Shown: piece after piece, positions 1-12,112 of the stretch | Layout of the letters: the number at the start of each line of letters is the position of its first letter | Numbering within the stretch: position 1 is the first letter of the stretch | Source: Nemopilema nomurai | Taxonomy: Eukaryota > Cnidaria > Scyphozoa > Rhizostomeae > Rhizostomatidae | Assembly: GCA_003864495.1 (NCBI GenBank) | Contig: ML133373.1 | Location: 186,001-250,000 of the forward strand | Reading direction: 5' to 3' | Length of the DNA stretch: 64,000 nt | Notes under the pieces: model-generated | The model's database searches: none | The model's input: only the letters and a program-made list of their open reading frames with translations | Told to the model about the DNA's origin: nothing | Position numbers and translations under genes: made by a program

Positions 1-30
1 CGCCACTTTCTCTTCAGGTGTTGAAGACAT
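1..30 (-). CDS. First exon of a divergent coiled-coil paralogue (partial, runs off the window)
   Basis: The reverse complement of 1-30 starts with ATG at 30-28 and encodes the same ten residues, MSSTPEEKVA, as the start of the coiled-coil gene at 6021. The mirrored TATA and CRE elements lie upstream at 207-213 and 231-238. This implies a second, oppositely transcribed copy of the coiled-coil gene to the left of the window. Whether it is intact cannot be seen. It could be only a duplicated first exon. Confidence 0.6.
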   Translation of the reverse strand, partial: MSSTPEEKVA

Positions 31-206
31 TGTTCCCAATTCAGTGTATTTACAAGATATACACTGAAAAGACACTCGGTAAACTAGCTTCTCTTAGATT
101 CACTAAGATTCACGTAGATTTGATGTTCGCTTTAGTTAGATTGCTTGAAAAGACCGTCTAGGTTACGATTCTTTTCAAAAGGTAATCTTGCTTGCAATCG
201 GCTCCC

Positions 207-345
207 ATTTATAGCTCACACGGCTCTTTGTGACGTCAAATATGCATCGAGCTTCTTAGGTTTCATCAATCAATAGTCGACCAATCAAAATGCGCAATTT
301 CATACCGGCGTACTTCACTTCTCTGAACTTGCTTTGTGACGTCAA
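207..345 (-). promoter_or_regulatory. Mirrored CRE/TATA promoter of the left coiled-coil copy
   Basis: Read on the minus strand, this holds a TATAAAT box (207-213), one full CRE octamer TGACGTCA at 231-238 and another at 337-344. It is the mirror image of the right-arm promoter. The TATA box lies about 180 bases from the ATG at 30-28, leaving room for a 5' UTR of about 150 bases. Activity is inferred from the motifs only. Confidence 0.5.
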
Positions 346-3300
346 ATTTATTTCAAATCGCTCGCTATTTGTTACTTTAAAGAAATCTGATGCGCAGTGC
401 CCTGCCATGGCCTGCAAATTTTCTTAAGTCGGCAGTGAGCATATTGAACATTGCACGTAGAAGTGATCATTTGAAGAGCAGGAAGCACTAGAAGACACTT
501 CATTTAAACGTAACCTGCAGTGCTCCATACCCTACTGCATACAACTTGCAGTTGTAGTTCTGGTGCTCAGCTTTAAATGTTTATGTCTTTTGCTATGTGA
601 TGAAACATGCTTTAGTTATGCCTGGTAATTACAACTTGATCAAAAATACGTTACGGCCAGCAAAAGTGGTCTTCGACTCCCTCCCTCACTAAAAAGAAAA
701 GCTTTAGCTGCCAATAATCTTCCGAACAGTTTGTAGACAAGTGGTTTGTTTTAAACGACAATTGATGCTCATAGAATGATTTACCATTCTTTGAGTTTGA
801 AGACGAACTTCATCTGCCTGGTTATTGTTTCTCAAAATGCGTTCTTTTACTGCATTGTACCTTGTTTGTCATTAAAGCCCACCCACCTTAGGTGCCTAAT
901 AAAGGGGGCGCAATAGGTGGGGGGGGGGAGTGGGCGTGTTGGAAATCTGAAGAATATCTCATAAGCTTGGGTATTGGCTCAGTTAGTCTTCCCTCAGAAT
1001 CTTCAGTGCAAACTTCGTTTATTTGAGTAGAAATAAATTTCCACTATGTATTGGTTGGAAGGAACACGACATCCGTGAATCATTTTCAACAATAAACATT
1101 TTACGAGCGGGAGAGATTGGCAAAAATCGAAAAAATTAATATGCAGCGGCTCCGCTTATTAGGCATCCAAGAGTAGCCAAACTTAATAAGATTATTCACG
1201 GAAGCTTCGAGACATCCTGGACGCGTTTTCTGTATTCCCCAAGGGTCTTGGGGGAAATGATCACACTGCAGCCCCCATAAAGTTCTATGGTTGATTTGAC
1301 ATAACTGCATTGTACCTAATGTTAGTTTCTTAATTCGTTTGGATTCAAGTGCTTTTAGCAAGTATCATTTCGTTGCAATCAAGACCTTATTCTTCTCTTT
1401 TCAGTCCTTTGCTGTTATGTCATCGTTGTGAGCATTGGAGGACAGTTGGTGGAATTTTCAAGAACTTCCGGGAGACAGAAGACCGTTATAAAACTTGTAT
1501 GATAATGAAGATGCAATTTGCCTTTTTGCGTCTTGCGTAGCTCCAGTAAACATCAAACAGCTTCATAAGTGGAGATTAATTACTTTCCTGTACGCTTATT
1601 TAAATTGAGAAGGCCCCTTACGCTTTAGTATTGTCCGTTGGTAGTTGGTAGAGCTTTGAAAGTTACTTATTTCTTCTCTCACTGAACGAGTGACATTTTG
1701 ATATGCGAAGGTGACTTGCTTTTTCGTTCAGTTGGGCGACTCTTTAACGCTCAAATTGGTCAATGGCTAGCCACCTCCCCTTTAGCTTGGTGGTGAATCT
1801 CCCCTGTATAGCCTTTGAAATCGCCTATTGAATTCCTTTGTCAAAAGTGAGAAGTCTTTGTTTCACCTACTGACGCATTAAACATTTTTCTACCAGCTCC
1901 GTTGCAAGCTCGATTTGACATTCCTGTTTTTTATGATTAACAAAGATGTAAATAGCTTGTTGTATTTTTTGTGGATTTTTTCTGTTTCATCTGGCCACAA
2001 TAATCGCCATTTTCTGCTAGCCGGCTCAGAAATTCCTCTGTTTACACAAAGAGGTCCTTTTGTCTTAGATTCAATAACTAAAAGTTACAGTTTTGGCAAA
2101 AGTATACGTTTGATATTTTTTTACAAAACACCAGTGGATGCGAAAGATTACGGCCATTCTTCTGGTGTTTTCAGAATGGAAATTTGCTTATGCTAGCCAA
2201 AGTTATTTGAGCTTTTCTGGATGTTCGGCAAAGGGGGATTCAGGTTTGCACAATGAATTTCAGAAAAACAATAGGCTTGTGATTCCCAGACTTTCTAAAG
2301 ATCTTAGTTTTTCGTCACTTACTACTAAACTATAATAGTTATGATATCGAGACCTTGTGCACTGGATGCGCCGTTTGATGCTCGATTTTTTGAGTCATTT
2401 CCCGTATTTTTAAACTGCGTTTTGACCGAGTTATTGAAGATTTTGTCTCGAAAATCGCCAAAAAACGGTTTTTTGAAGTTTAAAAATCGAATATAGATGA
2501 TAAAAATACGGCAATACCATCTAAAAATGCGTGATTTTTGCGCCGATTTTTTGATATACAGCTTGATTTTTTAGAGCCATTAGTTGCCGAATAAACTCGA
2601 TTTTTCCGAAAAGTTCACTTTTCAGATTTTCTCAAATTTGCATCACAGCGACCAAAGTCGGTCGAAGCTGTCGCTGCGGTGGCGGGCAACAGTATCTGCT
2701 TAAAAACAGTGTTTTCTTGAGTTTATAAGCTGGGGGCAAGCTCGTTTTATGTCAATCAAGCCTTTTACAATCACCTTGAATGCGTCTAGATCGAATATAG
2801 TAGTTTTTGAAAGCTTTGGACAAGTTTCCAGTCAGAGTGTAGCCGCCCGCCGCCAGATTGCATCCAGGTTAACGAATCAACGTAAATCAGCCATAATAAG
2901 TATTAAAAGGCAATTTATGCATGTGTTTACGTTGAATAGTTATTATAAAACTCGTTGTGAAGAGGTGTAGGAATAATTTAATGCAGCTCTCGTGTAAAAG
3001 ACTCATGTGAGCAGACGAAGTCGCTTAGGGGAACCCCCAAACTGTCCAAAACGTCTAAAGCCTCTTTTAGGTTAAATCCTTCTTTCCTTTGCTAAATAAA
3101 TTGAAAAATACAATCTATTAGAACTTGAATACACGTGTAGATAGTCTTTGATACTATATTGATGCCAAATTTGGCTGATTTACGTTGATTCGTTAACCTG
3201 GATGCAATCTGGCGGCGGGCGGCTACACTCTGACTGGAAACTTGTCCAAAGCTTTCAAAAACTACTATATTCGATCTAGACGCATTCAAGGTGATTGTAA

Positions 3301-5706
3301 AAGGCTTGATTGACATAAAACGAGCTTGCCCCCAGCTTATAAACTCAAGAAAACACTGTTTTTAAGCAGATACTGTTGCCCGCCACCGCAGCGACAGCTT
3401 CGACCGACTTTGGTCGCTGTGATGCAAATTTGAGAAAATCTGAAAAGTGAACTTTTCGGAAAAATCGAGTTTATTCGGCAACTAATGGCTCTAAAAAATC
3501 AAGCTGTATATCAAAAAATCGGCGCAAAAATCACGCATTTTTAGATGGTATTGCCGTATTTTTATCATCTATATTCGATTTTTAAACTTTCAAAAAACCG
3601 TTTTTTGGCGATTTTCGAGACAAAATCTTCAATAACTCGGTCAAAACGCAGTTTAAAAATACGGGAAATGACTCAAAAAATCGAGCATCAAACGGCGCAT
3701 CCAGTGCACAAGGTCTCGATATCATAACTATTATAGTTTAGTAGTAAGTGATGAAAAACTAAGATCTTTAGAAAGTCTGGGAATCACAAGCCTATTGTTT
3801 TTCTGAAATTCATTGTGCAAACCTGAATCCCCCTTTGCCGAAAATCCAGAAAAGCTCAAATAACTTTGGCTAGCATAAGCAAATTTCCATTCTGAAAACA
3901 CCAGAAGAAAGGCCGTAATCTTTCGCATCCAGTGGTGTTTTGTAAAAAAATATCAAACGTATACTTTTGCCAAAACTGTAACTTTTAGTTATTGAATCTA
4001 AGACAAAAGGACCTCTTTGTGTAAACAGAGGAATTTCTAAGCCGGCTAGCAGAAAATGGCGATTATGGCCAGAAGCAGAAAAAATCCACAAAAAATACAA
4101 CAAGTTATTCACATCTTTGTTAATCATAAAAAAACAGGAATGTCAAATCGAGCTTGCAACGGAGCTGGTAGAAAAATGTTTAATGCGTCAGTAGGTGAAA
4201 CAAAGACTTCTCACTTTTGACAAAGGAATTCAATGGGCGATTTCAAAGGCTATACAGGGGAGATTCACCACCAAGCTAAAGGGGAGGTGGCTAGCCATTG
4301 ACCAATTTGAGCGTTAAAGAGTCGCCCAACTGAACGAAAAAGCAAGTCACCTTCGCATATCAAAATGTCACTCGTTTAGTGAGAGAAGAAATAAGTAACT
4401 TTCAAAGCTCTACCAACTACCAACGGACAATACTAAAGCGTAAGGGGCCTTCTCAATTTAAATAAGCGTACAGGAAAGTAATTAATCTCCACTTATGAAG
4501 CTGTTTGATGTTTACTGGAGCTACGCAAAGACGCAAAAAGGCAAATTGCATCTTCATTATCATACAAGTTTTATAACGGTCTTCTGTCTCCCGGAAGTTC
4601 TTGAAAATTCCACCAACTGTCCTCCAATGCTCACAACGATGACATAACAGCAAAGGACTGAAAAGAGAAGAATAAGGTCTTGATTGCAACGAAATGATAC
4701 TTGCTAAAAGCACTTGAATCCAAACGAATTAAGAAACTAACATTAGGTACAATGCAGTTATGTCAAATCAACCATAGAACTTTATGGGGGCTGCAGTGTG
4801 ATCATTTCCCCAAGACCCTTGGGGAATACAGAAAACGCGTCCAGGATGTCTCGAAGCTTCCGTGAATAATCTTATTAAGTTTGGCTACTATTGGATGCCT
4901 AATAAGCGGAGCCGCTGCATATTAATTTTTTCGATTTTTGCCAATCTCTCCCGCTCGTAAAATGTTTATTGTTGAAAATGATTCACGGATGTCGTGTTCC
5001 TTCCAACCAATACATAGTGGAAATTTATTTCTACTCAAATAAACGAAGTTTGCACTGAAGATTCTGAGGGAAGACTAACTGAGCCAATACCCAAGCTTAT
5101 GAGATATTCTTCAGATTTCCAACACGCCCACTCCCCCCCCCCACCTATTGCGCCCCCTTTATTAGGCACCTAAGGTGGGTGGGCTTTAATGACAAACAAG
5201 GTACAATGCAGTAAAAGAACGCATTTTGAGAAACAATAACCAGGCAGATGAAGTTCGTCTTCAAACTCAAAGAATGGTAAATCATTCTATGAGCATCAAT
5301 TGTCGTTTAAAACAAACCACTTGTCTACAAACTGTTCGGAAGATTATTGGCAGCTAAAGCTTTTCTTTTTAGTGAGGGAGGGAGTCGAAGACCACTTTTG
5401 CTGGCCGTAACGTATTTTTGATCAAGTTGTAATTACCAGGCATAACTAAAGCATGTTTCATCACATAGCAAAAGACATAAACATTTAAAGCTGAGCACCA
5501 GAACTACAACTGCAAGTTGTATGCAGTAGGGTATGGAGCACTGCAGGTTACGTTTAAATGAAGTGTCTTCTAGTGCTTCCTGCTCTTCAAATGATCACTT
5601 CTACGTGCAATGTTCAATATGCTCACTGCCGACTTAAGAAAATGGCAGGGCACTGCGCATCAGAGTTCATTAAAAATACAAATAGGGAGCGATGTGAAAT
5701 TAAATT

Positions 5707-5845
5707 TGACGTCACAAAGCAAGTTCAGAGTAGTGAAGTACGCCGGTAAGAAATGGCGCATTTTGATTGGTCGACTATTGATTGATGAAACCTAAGAAGC
5801 TCGATGCATATTTGACGTCACAAAGAGCCGTGTGAGCTATAAATG
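5707..5845 (+). promoter_or_regulatory. CRE/CCAAT/TATA promoter of the coiled-coil gene
   Basis: Two perfect TGACGTCA cyclic-AMP-response-type elements (5707-5714 and 5813-5820), an inverted CCAAT box (ATTGG, 5766-5770) and a TATAAAT box (5838-5844) lie in the order expected for a RNA polymerase II promoter. A start site about 30 bases after the TATA box would leave about 150 bases of 5' UTR before the ATG at 6021. The same elements are mirrored in the left arm. The factor that binds is not known; bZIP proteins of the CREB/ATF type recognise this octamer in animals. Confidence 0.55.
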
Positions 5846-6020
5846 GGAGCCGATTGCAAGCAAGATTACCTTTTGAAAAGAATCGTAACCTAGACGGTCT
5901 TTTCAAGCAATCTAACTAAAGCGAACATCAAATCTACGTGAATCTTAGTGAATCTAAGAGAAGCTAGTTTACCGAGTGTCTTTTCAGTGTATATCTTGTA
6001 AATACACTGAATTGGGAACA

Positions 6021-7764
6021 ATGTCTTCAACACCTGAAGAGAAAGTGGCGCATGGTGACTCCATGTTGATTGGGAAGCTGACGAAAGAGCTGGAAACGAA
6101 GAAGAAAGAAGCCAGCAAACTTAAAGAGCTGAATGGCATCTTGATCAAGTAAGTAACAATATTCCGCTTGCATAAAACATAAGTTTTGTAATGATCAACT
6201 TGAAAATATCGGACAACTCAAGTAGTGTCTTCAAGTAACAAGCAAAGTGCAGCTTTTTTTTTAGACAATTATACTAAACATCAAAATAATGGTATAGTTT
6301 AAATAAATGGAAATTGAAATGTTTCCCTTACACTTTCCAGGAAATCGAAGGAGAAAGAGCAAAAACTGATGCAAGAAAAGGACCAATGCTTGACTAAGGT
6401 AAAAATACTTCTTTCGATTGCCAATAAATTATTTGTCTCTGCAGCTCACAAAAGTTCTTTTTATTTTTGTGCCACCTACAGTTTTTTCAGCAAATTTTAT
6501 AAAGCACTTTTCACCTAAAAATTGCATGCCTAATAATCAAACGAAGCCCCAACAGAATTATTCCATTGAAACTATTTAATCTTTGCAGATTGGTGATCTG
6601 ACATTGCAGTTGGGAGACTTTGAGCAAGTCCTGAGTTACCAGAACGAATTGGCCGATGAGTTGGTGCAACGTGAGCCCGACAAAACAAAAAAGTTGAAAC
6701 GCCAGAAGAAAGAATTGGTTGTCAAGTGTAAAGAAACAGAGAAGCAGCTCAATGAAGTGAAAGTGAAATTTGAGGAGACCAAAGCTGCATTTGACGACAA
6801 ACAGGCTGAAAACAATCAAATCAAACAAGCTATGCTGGCAATGAAAAGCGAGAACATCAAAGCTAACGAGGAAATAGAACAACTTAAAGCTCAGATTGAT
6901 CAGAAAAACAAGGAGCTCTCGTTGAAAGATGCTGAAATTGTACAACTTCAGGATCAAACGCAGAATGACCAGAGAAGCATTGCTCAACAAGCAAAGGGAA
7001 TCTCAGAGTTAGAAGCAGCGATCCTGCAGATGGATGTTGATGCGGCTAAAAAAGATTTGAGAATATTGGAACTTGAGCAAAAGATAAAAGATGCCAATAC
7101 CCAAATGGTAGACCAACTGGCCAAATTGTCGGTAGAAAGGGCCCTAGAGGAAGCAGGCGCAAAGTTTCAGATCAGCAATCTAGAAAATGAAAATGCCTCG
7201 TTGAAGAGAGAAGTCGAATGCATGAAACATGAAATAAAGAACTTGCAGCTTTTATATACCGAGTTGCGATGCAATGCAGAAAAGAGCGCAGCCGTTGCTG
7301 AATCAAAGATTGGAAAATTGCACAGAACTGCAAGCACCGTGAAAAGAGCAAGAGATTCAGCGAGTAAGGCAAACGAGGCTGAGCAAGTCATTGCAAAAGT
7401 GAATGCAGCATTCGCCGAGGCTCAAGAACACATTGCAGCAAATGAAAAAGAAAGGGAGACAGTTCTTGAAAGGCTACGAGAAAAGGACCAGGCGTTGAAG
7501 TGGCAGCTTCAAATCAACAATCAAATGAAACAGGACATTGATACGCGGAATGAGGTTATAGAAAGTCTTGGTAAAAAGGTTAATGATTTTGTTAAACTTC
7601 TGATTGGTGAACCAGGAACCAGCGAGGGTATCGTCCAAAAGATGGATCATATCAAGGAAAAGATGAACAGCATTCAAGACAAAGTTTTCCAAATTGAAGC
7701 AAAAAAGCAACTGAAGAAGAGCTTTAGAAGAAGAGTGCTTCAGAGACTTCGTAGAGTGAAGTAA
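6021..7764 (+). CDS. Coiled-coil protein of unknown function, 453 aa, three exons
   Basis: Exons are 6021-6148, 6341-6398 and 6589-7764; all introns are GT-AG and the phases fit. The product is dominated by heptad-patterned, Lys/Glu/Gln-rich helix from about residue 15 to 360, so a long parallel or antiparallel coiled coil is likely. It ends in a strongly basic tail (KKSFRRRVLQRLRRVK). I see no signal peptide, membrane segment or catalytic motif, and I do not recognise an orthologue; resemblance to tropomyosin- or myosin-like rods would be compositional only. The start is set by the ATG that follows the promoter and is repeated in mirror image at the left end of the palindrome. Degenerate copies of the same gene lie at 8450-8900 and 13235-13330, so it belongs to a locally duplicating family. 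Confidence 0.8.
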
Positions 7765-8265
7765 CGAAACTGACAAAACCCAATGGTCTTAAATCGAAAA
7801 TTCATTAGATTAATTAGATACTTTGTAGTGACTGTAAGTTGTTAAAATATCTTCATGAGATTGGAAAAATGATATACAGTGTATATCTATTAGTTTTCTG
7901 TGTTCCAGTTGGTGTGAAAAAAGTATTGGGATTAGAAGAGATATTCGAAAAAATGATTGAAAAAATTGTGAGTTGGCGATCAAGTACTCACAAAAATAGA
8001 GCTTCAACGCAATGCATAATTAATTGGGTTCATGCAAGTCTTCAGTAACTTCCACAGTTTCATTCAAATGGCACTTATTCACTCTCTCATAAGACTTTTG
8101 GAGAAGAGAAAGGCAATCTAAGCTTTCAAGAGTCAACATTTTGGAGCTTGGCATTGGTTAGTGTAAGCACCTTCTCAATGAGCATCTTGAAGGTCAGATA
8201 ATTATCGGCACTTCTTTGATTCAAAATTGTTTGAGACGGGGCATACTGTTCTCGTGCTATTTTTG
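7765..8265. other. 3' flank of the coiled-coil gene, no gene seen
   Basis: AT-rich sequence following the stop codon, probably 3' UTR and spacer. No convincing AATAAA hexamer lies close to the stop, and the short open frames here have no coding character. Confidence 0.5.
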
Positions 8266-8269
8266 AAGG

Positions 8270-8905
8270 AGTTTGGAAACGATTTTGACGTCATAGTGTG
8301 CTAGAAGGTTTGACTGTAAGCAACCTTGCATTCTGATTGCTATAATAGTGACGGTGACGTAATGCGTCGTCCACTCTCATCAATTTTCAAATGGAGTGAC
8401 ATAAAGAAAAAATACTGAAGATAAAAGAACATTCTATAGCATTGAGATAAAGATACTTGATTCAATTGCCAATAATTACTTTCCCTCTCCACGGATTTTA
8501 AATGTTCCTTTCCATTTTGTGTCGCCCTTTTTATCTACAGACAGAGCTTCAGTGTTTTAGTGTGGACATTTTCAACTGCTTATCGCTTAAAAAGTTACAC
8601 TTGAAATTTCAAACACAATACAAACAAGAATTATTTTATTCCAGCTATTACCTTTGCAAATTAGCGATCTGAAACTGTTAGAAGGACTACGCTGACTAGT
8701 TGATGCTACGTGAGCCAGAGAAGATAGAAAAATTAAAAAGATCCAGGACCAAAAGCAGAATGATTGAAAAGCATTGCTCAACAGTAAAAAGTAGTCTCAG
8801 ATTTATAAGCAACGATCCAAAAGATGGATGTTGATGCAGCTAAATGCGATTTTGGAATATAGGGACTAGAGCAAGAAATAAAAGATGCTAACATCAAAGC
8901 GGGTA
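8270..8905 (+). pseudogene. Decayed copy of the coiled-coil gene
   Basis: 8640-8700 matches the start of exon 3 of the coiled-coil gene (6581-6640), 8700-8745 matches 6646-6702, and 8748-8900 matches 6952-7110, with about 250 bases deleted between the last two blocks. The preceding 8455-8610 resembles intron 2 (about 6410-6510), so this is a genomic duplication and not a processed copy. A TGACGTCA element at 8286-8293 and a TATA-like stretch about 50 bases further on may be the remains of its promoter. Frameshifts and stop codons break every frame. Confidence 0.75.
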
Positions 8906-9019
8906 ATCAGTTTGTTTCGATCTTTGTGGACGAAACTTCCAGAGAAGTCGCAGCATTGCCTGCATTCCATGAAAAGGTCAATGTTTCACTTGAGACAAAA
9001 ACATAGCGTATTTCTAGGC

Positions 9020-9640
9020 AATCTCCAACCAGGCATTCGTTGCATTCATAGTTACCGAGAAGAGTGCAACTTCGTGCGTAAGTGAAACGGTAAACAAAAT
9101 CAAGGTAGATAGAGATTTATTAAGGAATGCAGAAATAATAATCACCATTGCTTGCATCTTCCCAGCCGCTGACAGTCCAACGTTATAAGGCCCACAATCC
9201 TAGTCGTTCTTACAACTTGCAAGCATCTTCTGGTGCTGGAAACATTTCCCATCATAAGCCCCATTCGACTCTTGTAGACAGAAATCATCTTCTATACATC
9301 GCTTGTAGACTGATCAGCGACGAAAGACCGGAACTTGATCCGGTTCAAGACATAACTCTAAAGTCGTTCATTCAATGGCGTGATGTTTCTTGGATTCTCC
9401 CAATTTCACGAACATGTCACACTTGTGACGTCATTTCTCTCTACGCATCTGAACGCAAAGTTGTATCAGGTCCCTAGGGTATATCAATCGATAAGCATTA
9501 ATTTAAACCGTCTAAGTTAAAGTCTCACAACAAGTTTATGATGTACGATTGAACTTTCGCCATCCATGGTTTTCACAAATGGACAATGTCTAATTTTCCT
9601 GAAATACCCCTTCCTATGAAACCTGCAGTTATGATTTGGG
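9020..9640 (+). repeat. Dispersed duplicon, copy 1
   Basis: About 620 bases that recur at 13315-13841 in the same orientation with moderate divergence. Both copies follow a fragment of the decayed coiled-coil gene, so the unit duplicated was probably gene fragment plus 3' flank. Both copies carry TGACGTCA (9426-9433 here). The open frame at 9148-9477 is not preserved in the second copy. Confidence 0.8.
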
Positions 9641-11640
9641 TTAAGTACGCTCCAATTTATAAAACACCGCTTTATAAGAATCTCACTGGTAAAAGGCCGA
9701 AAAATTTAAGAAACTTCTACTGGTTAATAAAAAGTCATTAGGAAACTTTCAATTTCTTATTCTTGTTTGGAATGCGGAAGATAACCACTGTGTATGATTT
9801 TTCGCTGCACATGATTGTGCTAACCCATTAACCTTGCATGATTTGGTACCATACATGATCAGACACCGGCATAACATCCTTCATTATTTGGCTGCCATTG
9901 CCAACTAAAAGACTGTGAATCCAATTAAGAAACTTTTAGAAAATTTTGCCCTAAATTTAAGAAACTTTGAGGCAAATGATCTTCTTCCATTAAGTTTGAT
10001 ATAGTATGTACTTTTAGTTAAACCTCCTATTGTCTTTGGAAACGTTAAATCTTTATTACAGCGTGTACTGAATCAAACTCCTTCCAAAAACATTTCTATC
10101 TACGTCCGTACTTCAGTTGCCTTTGGAGATTGGATTTTCGAAGAATAATAATTGTTTTCAAAACAAATTCAATAATACTGACGCAAATTTATAAACCTGT
10201 CATTTGATTTTTACATTTCCCAAATATTGATACTAATATTGATCAAAATACAATTATTTTGATACTTGATGCAAGTAAAAATTACATTTCCTCTCAATTA
10301 ACTCACAAGAAAATTGAAGCCCAAGAAAATTGTCTCAAAATGACTAAACAGTAAAGAGTTAGGGCGATTCCTTCGTGAACAAAACATTTGATTAACTGAT
10401 TGAAACATGGGAACTGTTTTGTTTGCATTTCAGAAGAGCCCTGGAGACTTCTCTAAGCTTCTATAGACGTCGATTCTAATTTGATAGAAGACGCTTGAAT
10501 TGTAGAAGGGAAAATATTCCAAAGATAAGATAGTCCAAATGGCGGAGTGCATTACAACACCCCACCCCGAATGAGTATTGACGCTAAGCCAAAATGAAAA
10601 CCCCAGCAAATTAATGCTCTTTGCAGCTCTAGGACGGGAAATGAAGTAACTCAAGTTAACAGAATATATATTTCTGTGCATACCTTGTTCAGATTTGCTT
10701 TTATCCTTCGTGCTTTGACCTATCTAAGGGATGTCTCCTAGTACTGTGCACAAGCTTTTAATCTGCATTGCTAACCAAGTGTAAACTCGAATCTGACCGT
10801 ATCAGGGAAGGCCCCTGACAAATCATAATCGAAAACTTCCAAGACTATATAACCAAGGGCTTTTTGCAGTTAAACACGATATTTATCAACAAGATTTTTA
10901 TTACAAGATGGTCGGCATGTTTCCATCTTGCTATCCATGAACAAAAAAGGATTCTTACGTGGCCTAACCATAAATACATAAACCCCGATATAGTTAAAAC
11001 AAAGACTTACCCATCAGTAGCAAATTCCTTTATAAAACGAGCTCCCCTTTCGATGAAGTAACACGTGCGCCATCTTGGTGACCGCGCTGTTTTGAACTTG
11101 AGGAGAAGTGCTTCGTGTAAAACGAACTTTATGGTAGGTCATTGCGCATGCCTTAACTTCACAAAAACCTCTGAAAAATTGTATATTAAAGCAAAGCTAA
11201 AAGCTTTGGCGACCTTTTTTGATTTTAGGAAAAGGTCGCAATTTCTGCCGTCTTCAGCTAGCAATAAAAAAACTGCGGTTCTGGGCTGGAACGGGCCTAA
11301 AAATGTCTGGAGGTTCAAACGAAATGAATACTGAAACCTGTACACTAAAGGAATTGTCACAGAACAGTAGCGAAACATATTGGGAAAGCAGCAACAACAA
11401 GAAAAACAACTGCATTTTACAAAATCATCTTCTTTAAAAATGTAAAAGAATCGATCTCATAAAAATACTAAATAAAAAAGTCATACAAGAATATCAAATT
11501 GTTTAGATAACTCAAATGGTTTTTAATCAACATATATCAATGTAACAAAAGGATTATCCTTTGTTAAATACATATTCTGATTCATCCTCAACTAGCAAAA
11601 TAGATCACTGAATATTTGAGTTTTAGTTGGCGTATTAAAG
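9641..11640. other. Gene-free AT-rich spacer
   Basis: No exon with family resemblance, RNA gene or sharp repeat was found on either strand in these 2 kb. Open frames are short, mutually overlapping and lack recognisable domains. Confidence 0.5.
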
Positions 11641-11780
11641 GCAAAAGTTTTAAGGGTCACTGTGTCACAGCTCTGGGGGACTTTAAGGACCATATAGTGG
11701 GATCTTTAAATCGAGAAAATGATTTATCATCAGATAAAATTATGAAAATGCGATTTTATCTTTTGTAGGCTTTAAGCTAA

Positions 11781-12020
11781 CAGCCCAGGACACAACTGAA
11801 ATAATTTTGAATGGCTCTGATGAATCCAAACTCTGCTTAGATCAAAAGTGGACGAGTTATCTGGTGGATGGCATTGAAGCTAGGACTTACAACTCAAGCC
11901 TACAGCCCAGGACACATTTGAAATATTTTTGAATGGCTTTGATGAATCCAAACTCTGCTTAGATCAAAAGTGGACGATTTATCTGGTAGATGGCATTGAA
12001 GCTAGGACTTACAACTCAAG
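11781..12020. repeat. Tandem duplication, 122-bp period, two copies
   Basis: 11781-11898 is repeated at 11903-12020 with only a few substitutions. It lies just downstream of the prolyl 3-hydroxylase exons. Stops occur in the frames I checked, so no coding role is claimed. Confidence 0.85.
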
Positions 12021-12112
12021 GCAGTTCACCCCAGCTCATCCAGTGGTTTGTCAATTGGCCAATTTGTCTGCAAATGAGCGACGTACGAAACTACGATTAT
12101 GATTCAATATCT

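Larger units (their letters stand above)
1..6050. repeat. Giant imperfect palindrome (about 2.9-kb inverted arms)
   Basis: Positions 1-2892 are the reverse complement of 3173-6050, around a unique spacer at 2893-3172. Base 1 pairs with base 6050 and base 2892 pairs with 3173, so small indels add up to about 14 bases. The arms are not identical: for example, 11 bases near 410 are missing from the right arm, and the stretch around 345-372 differs at several sites from its partner. By eye identity is in the high nineties per cent, not computed. Because the arms have diverged, a simple fold-back assembly artefact is less likely. The homology reaches the window edge, so the left arm may continue outside. 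The only gene parts in it are the two mirrored first exons at its outer ends; short open frames in the arms look non-coding. Confidence 0.93.

Noticed and set aside
1915..4127. Paired open frames of 60-90 codons in both palindrome arms (1915-2335, 2749-2970 and mirror images)
   Set aside because: They look conserved only because the arms are copies. Start and end positions shift between arms, indels break the frames and no domain is recognisable.
1..6050. Palindrome as the terminal inverted repeats of one large DNA transposon
   Set aside because: The 280-bp spacer has no room for a transposase, no transposase-like frame lies in the arms, and no target-site duplication can be defined because the left end is outside the window.
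6511..6990. 159-codon minus-strand open frame, Leu/Phe-rich
   Set aside because: Antisense shadow of the coiled-coil exon; Glu/Lys-rich coding DNA gives hydrophobic antisense frames.
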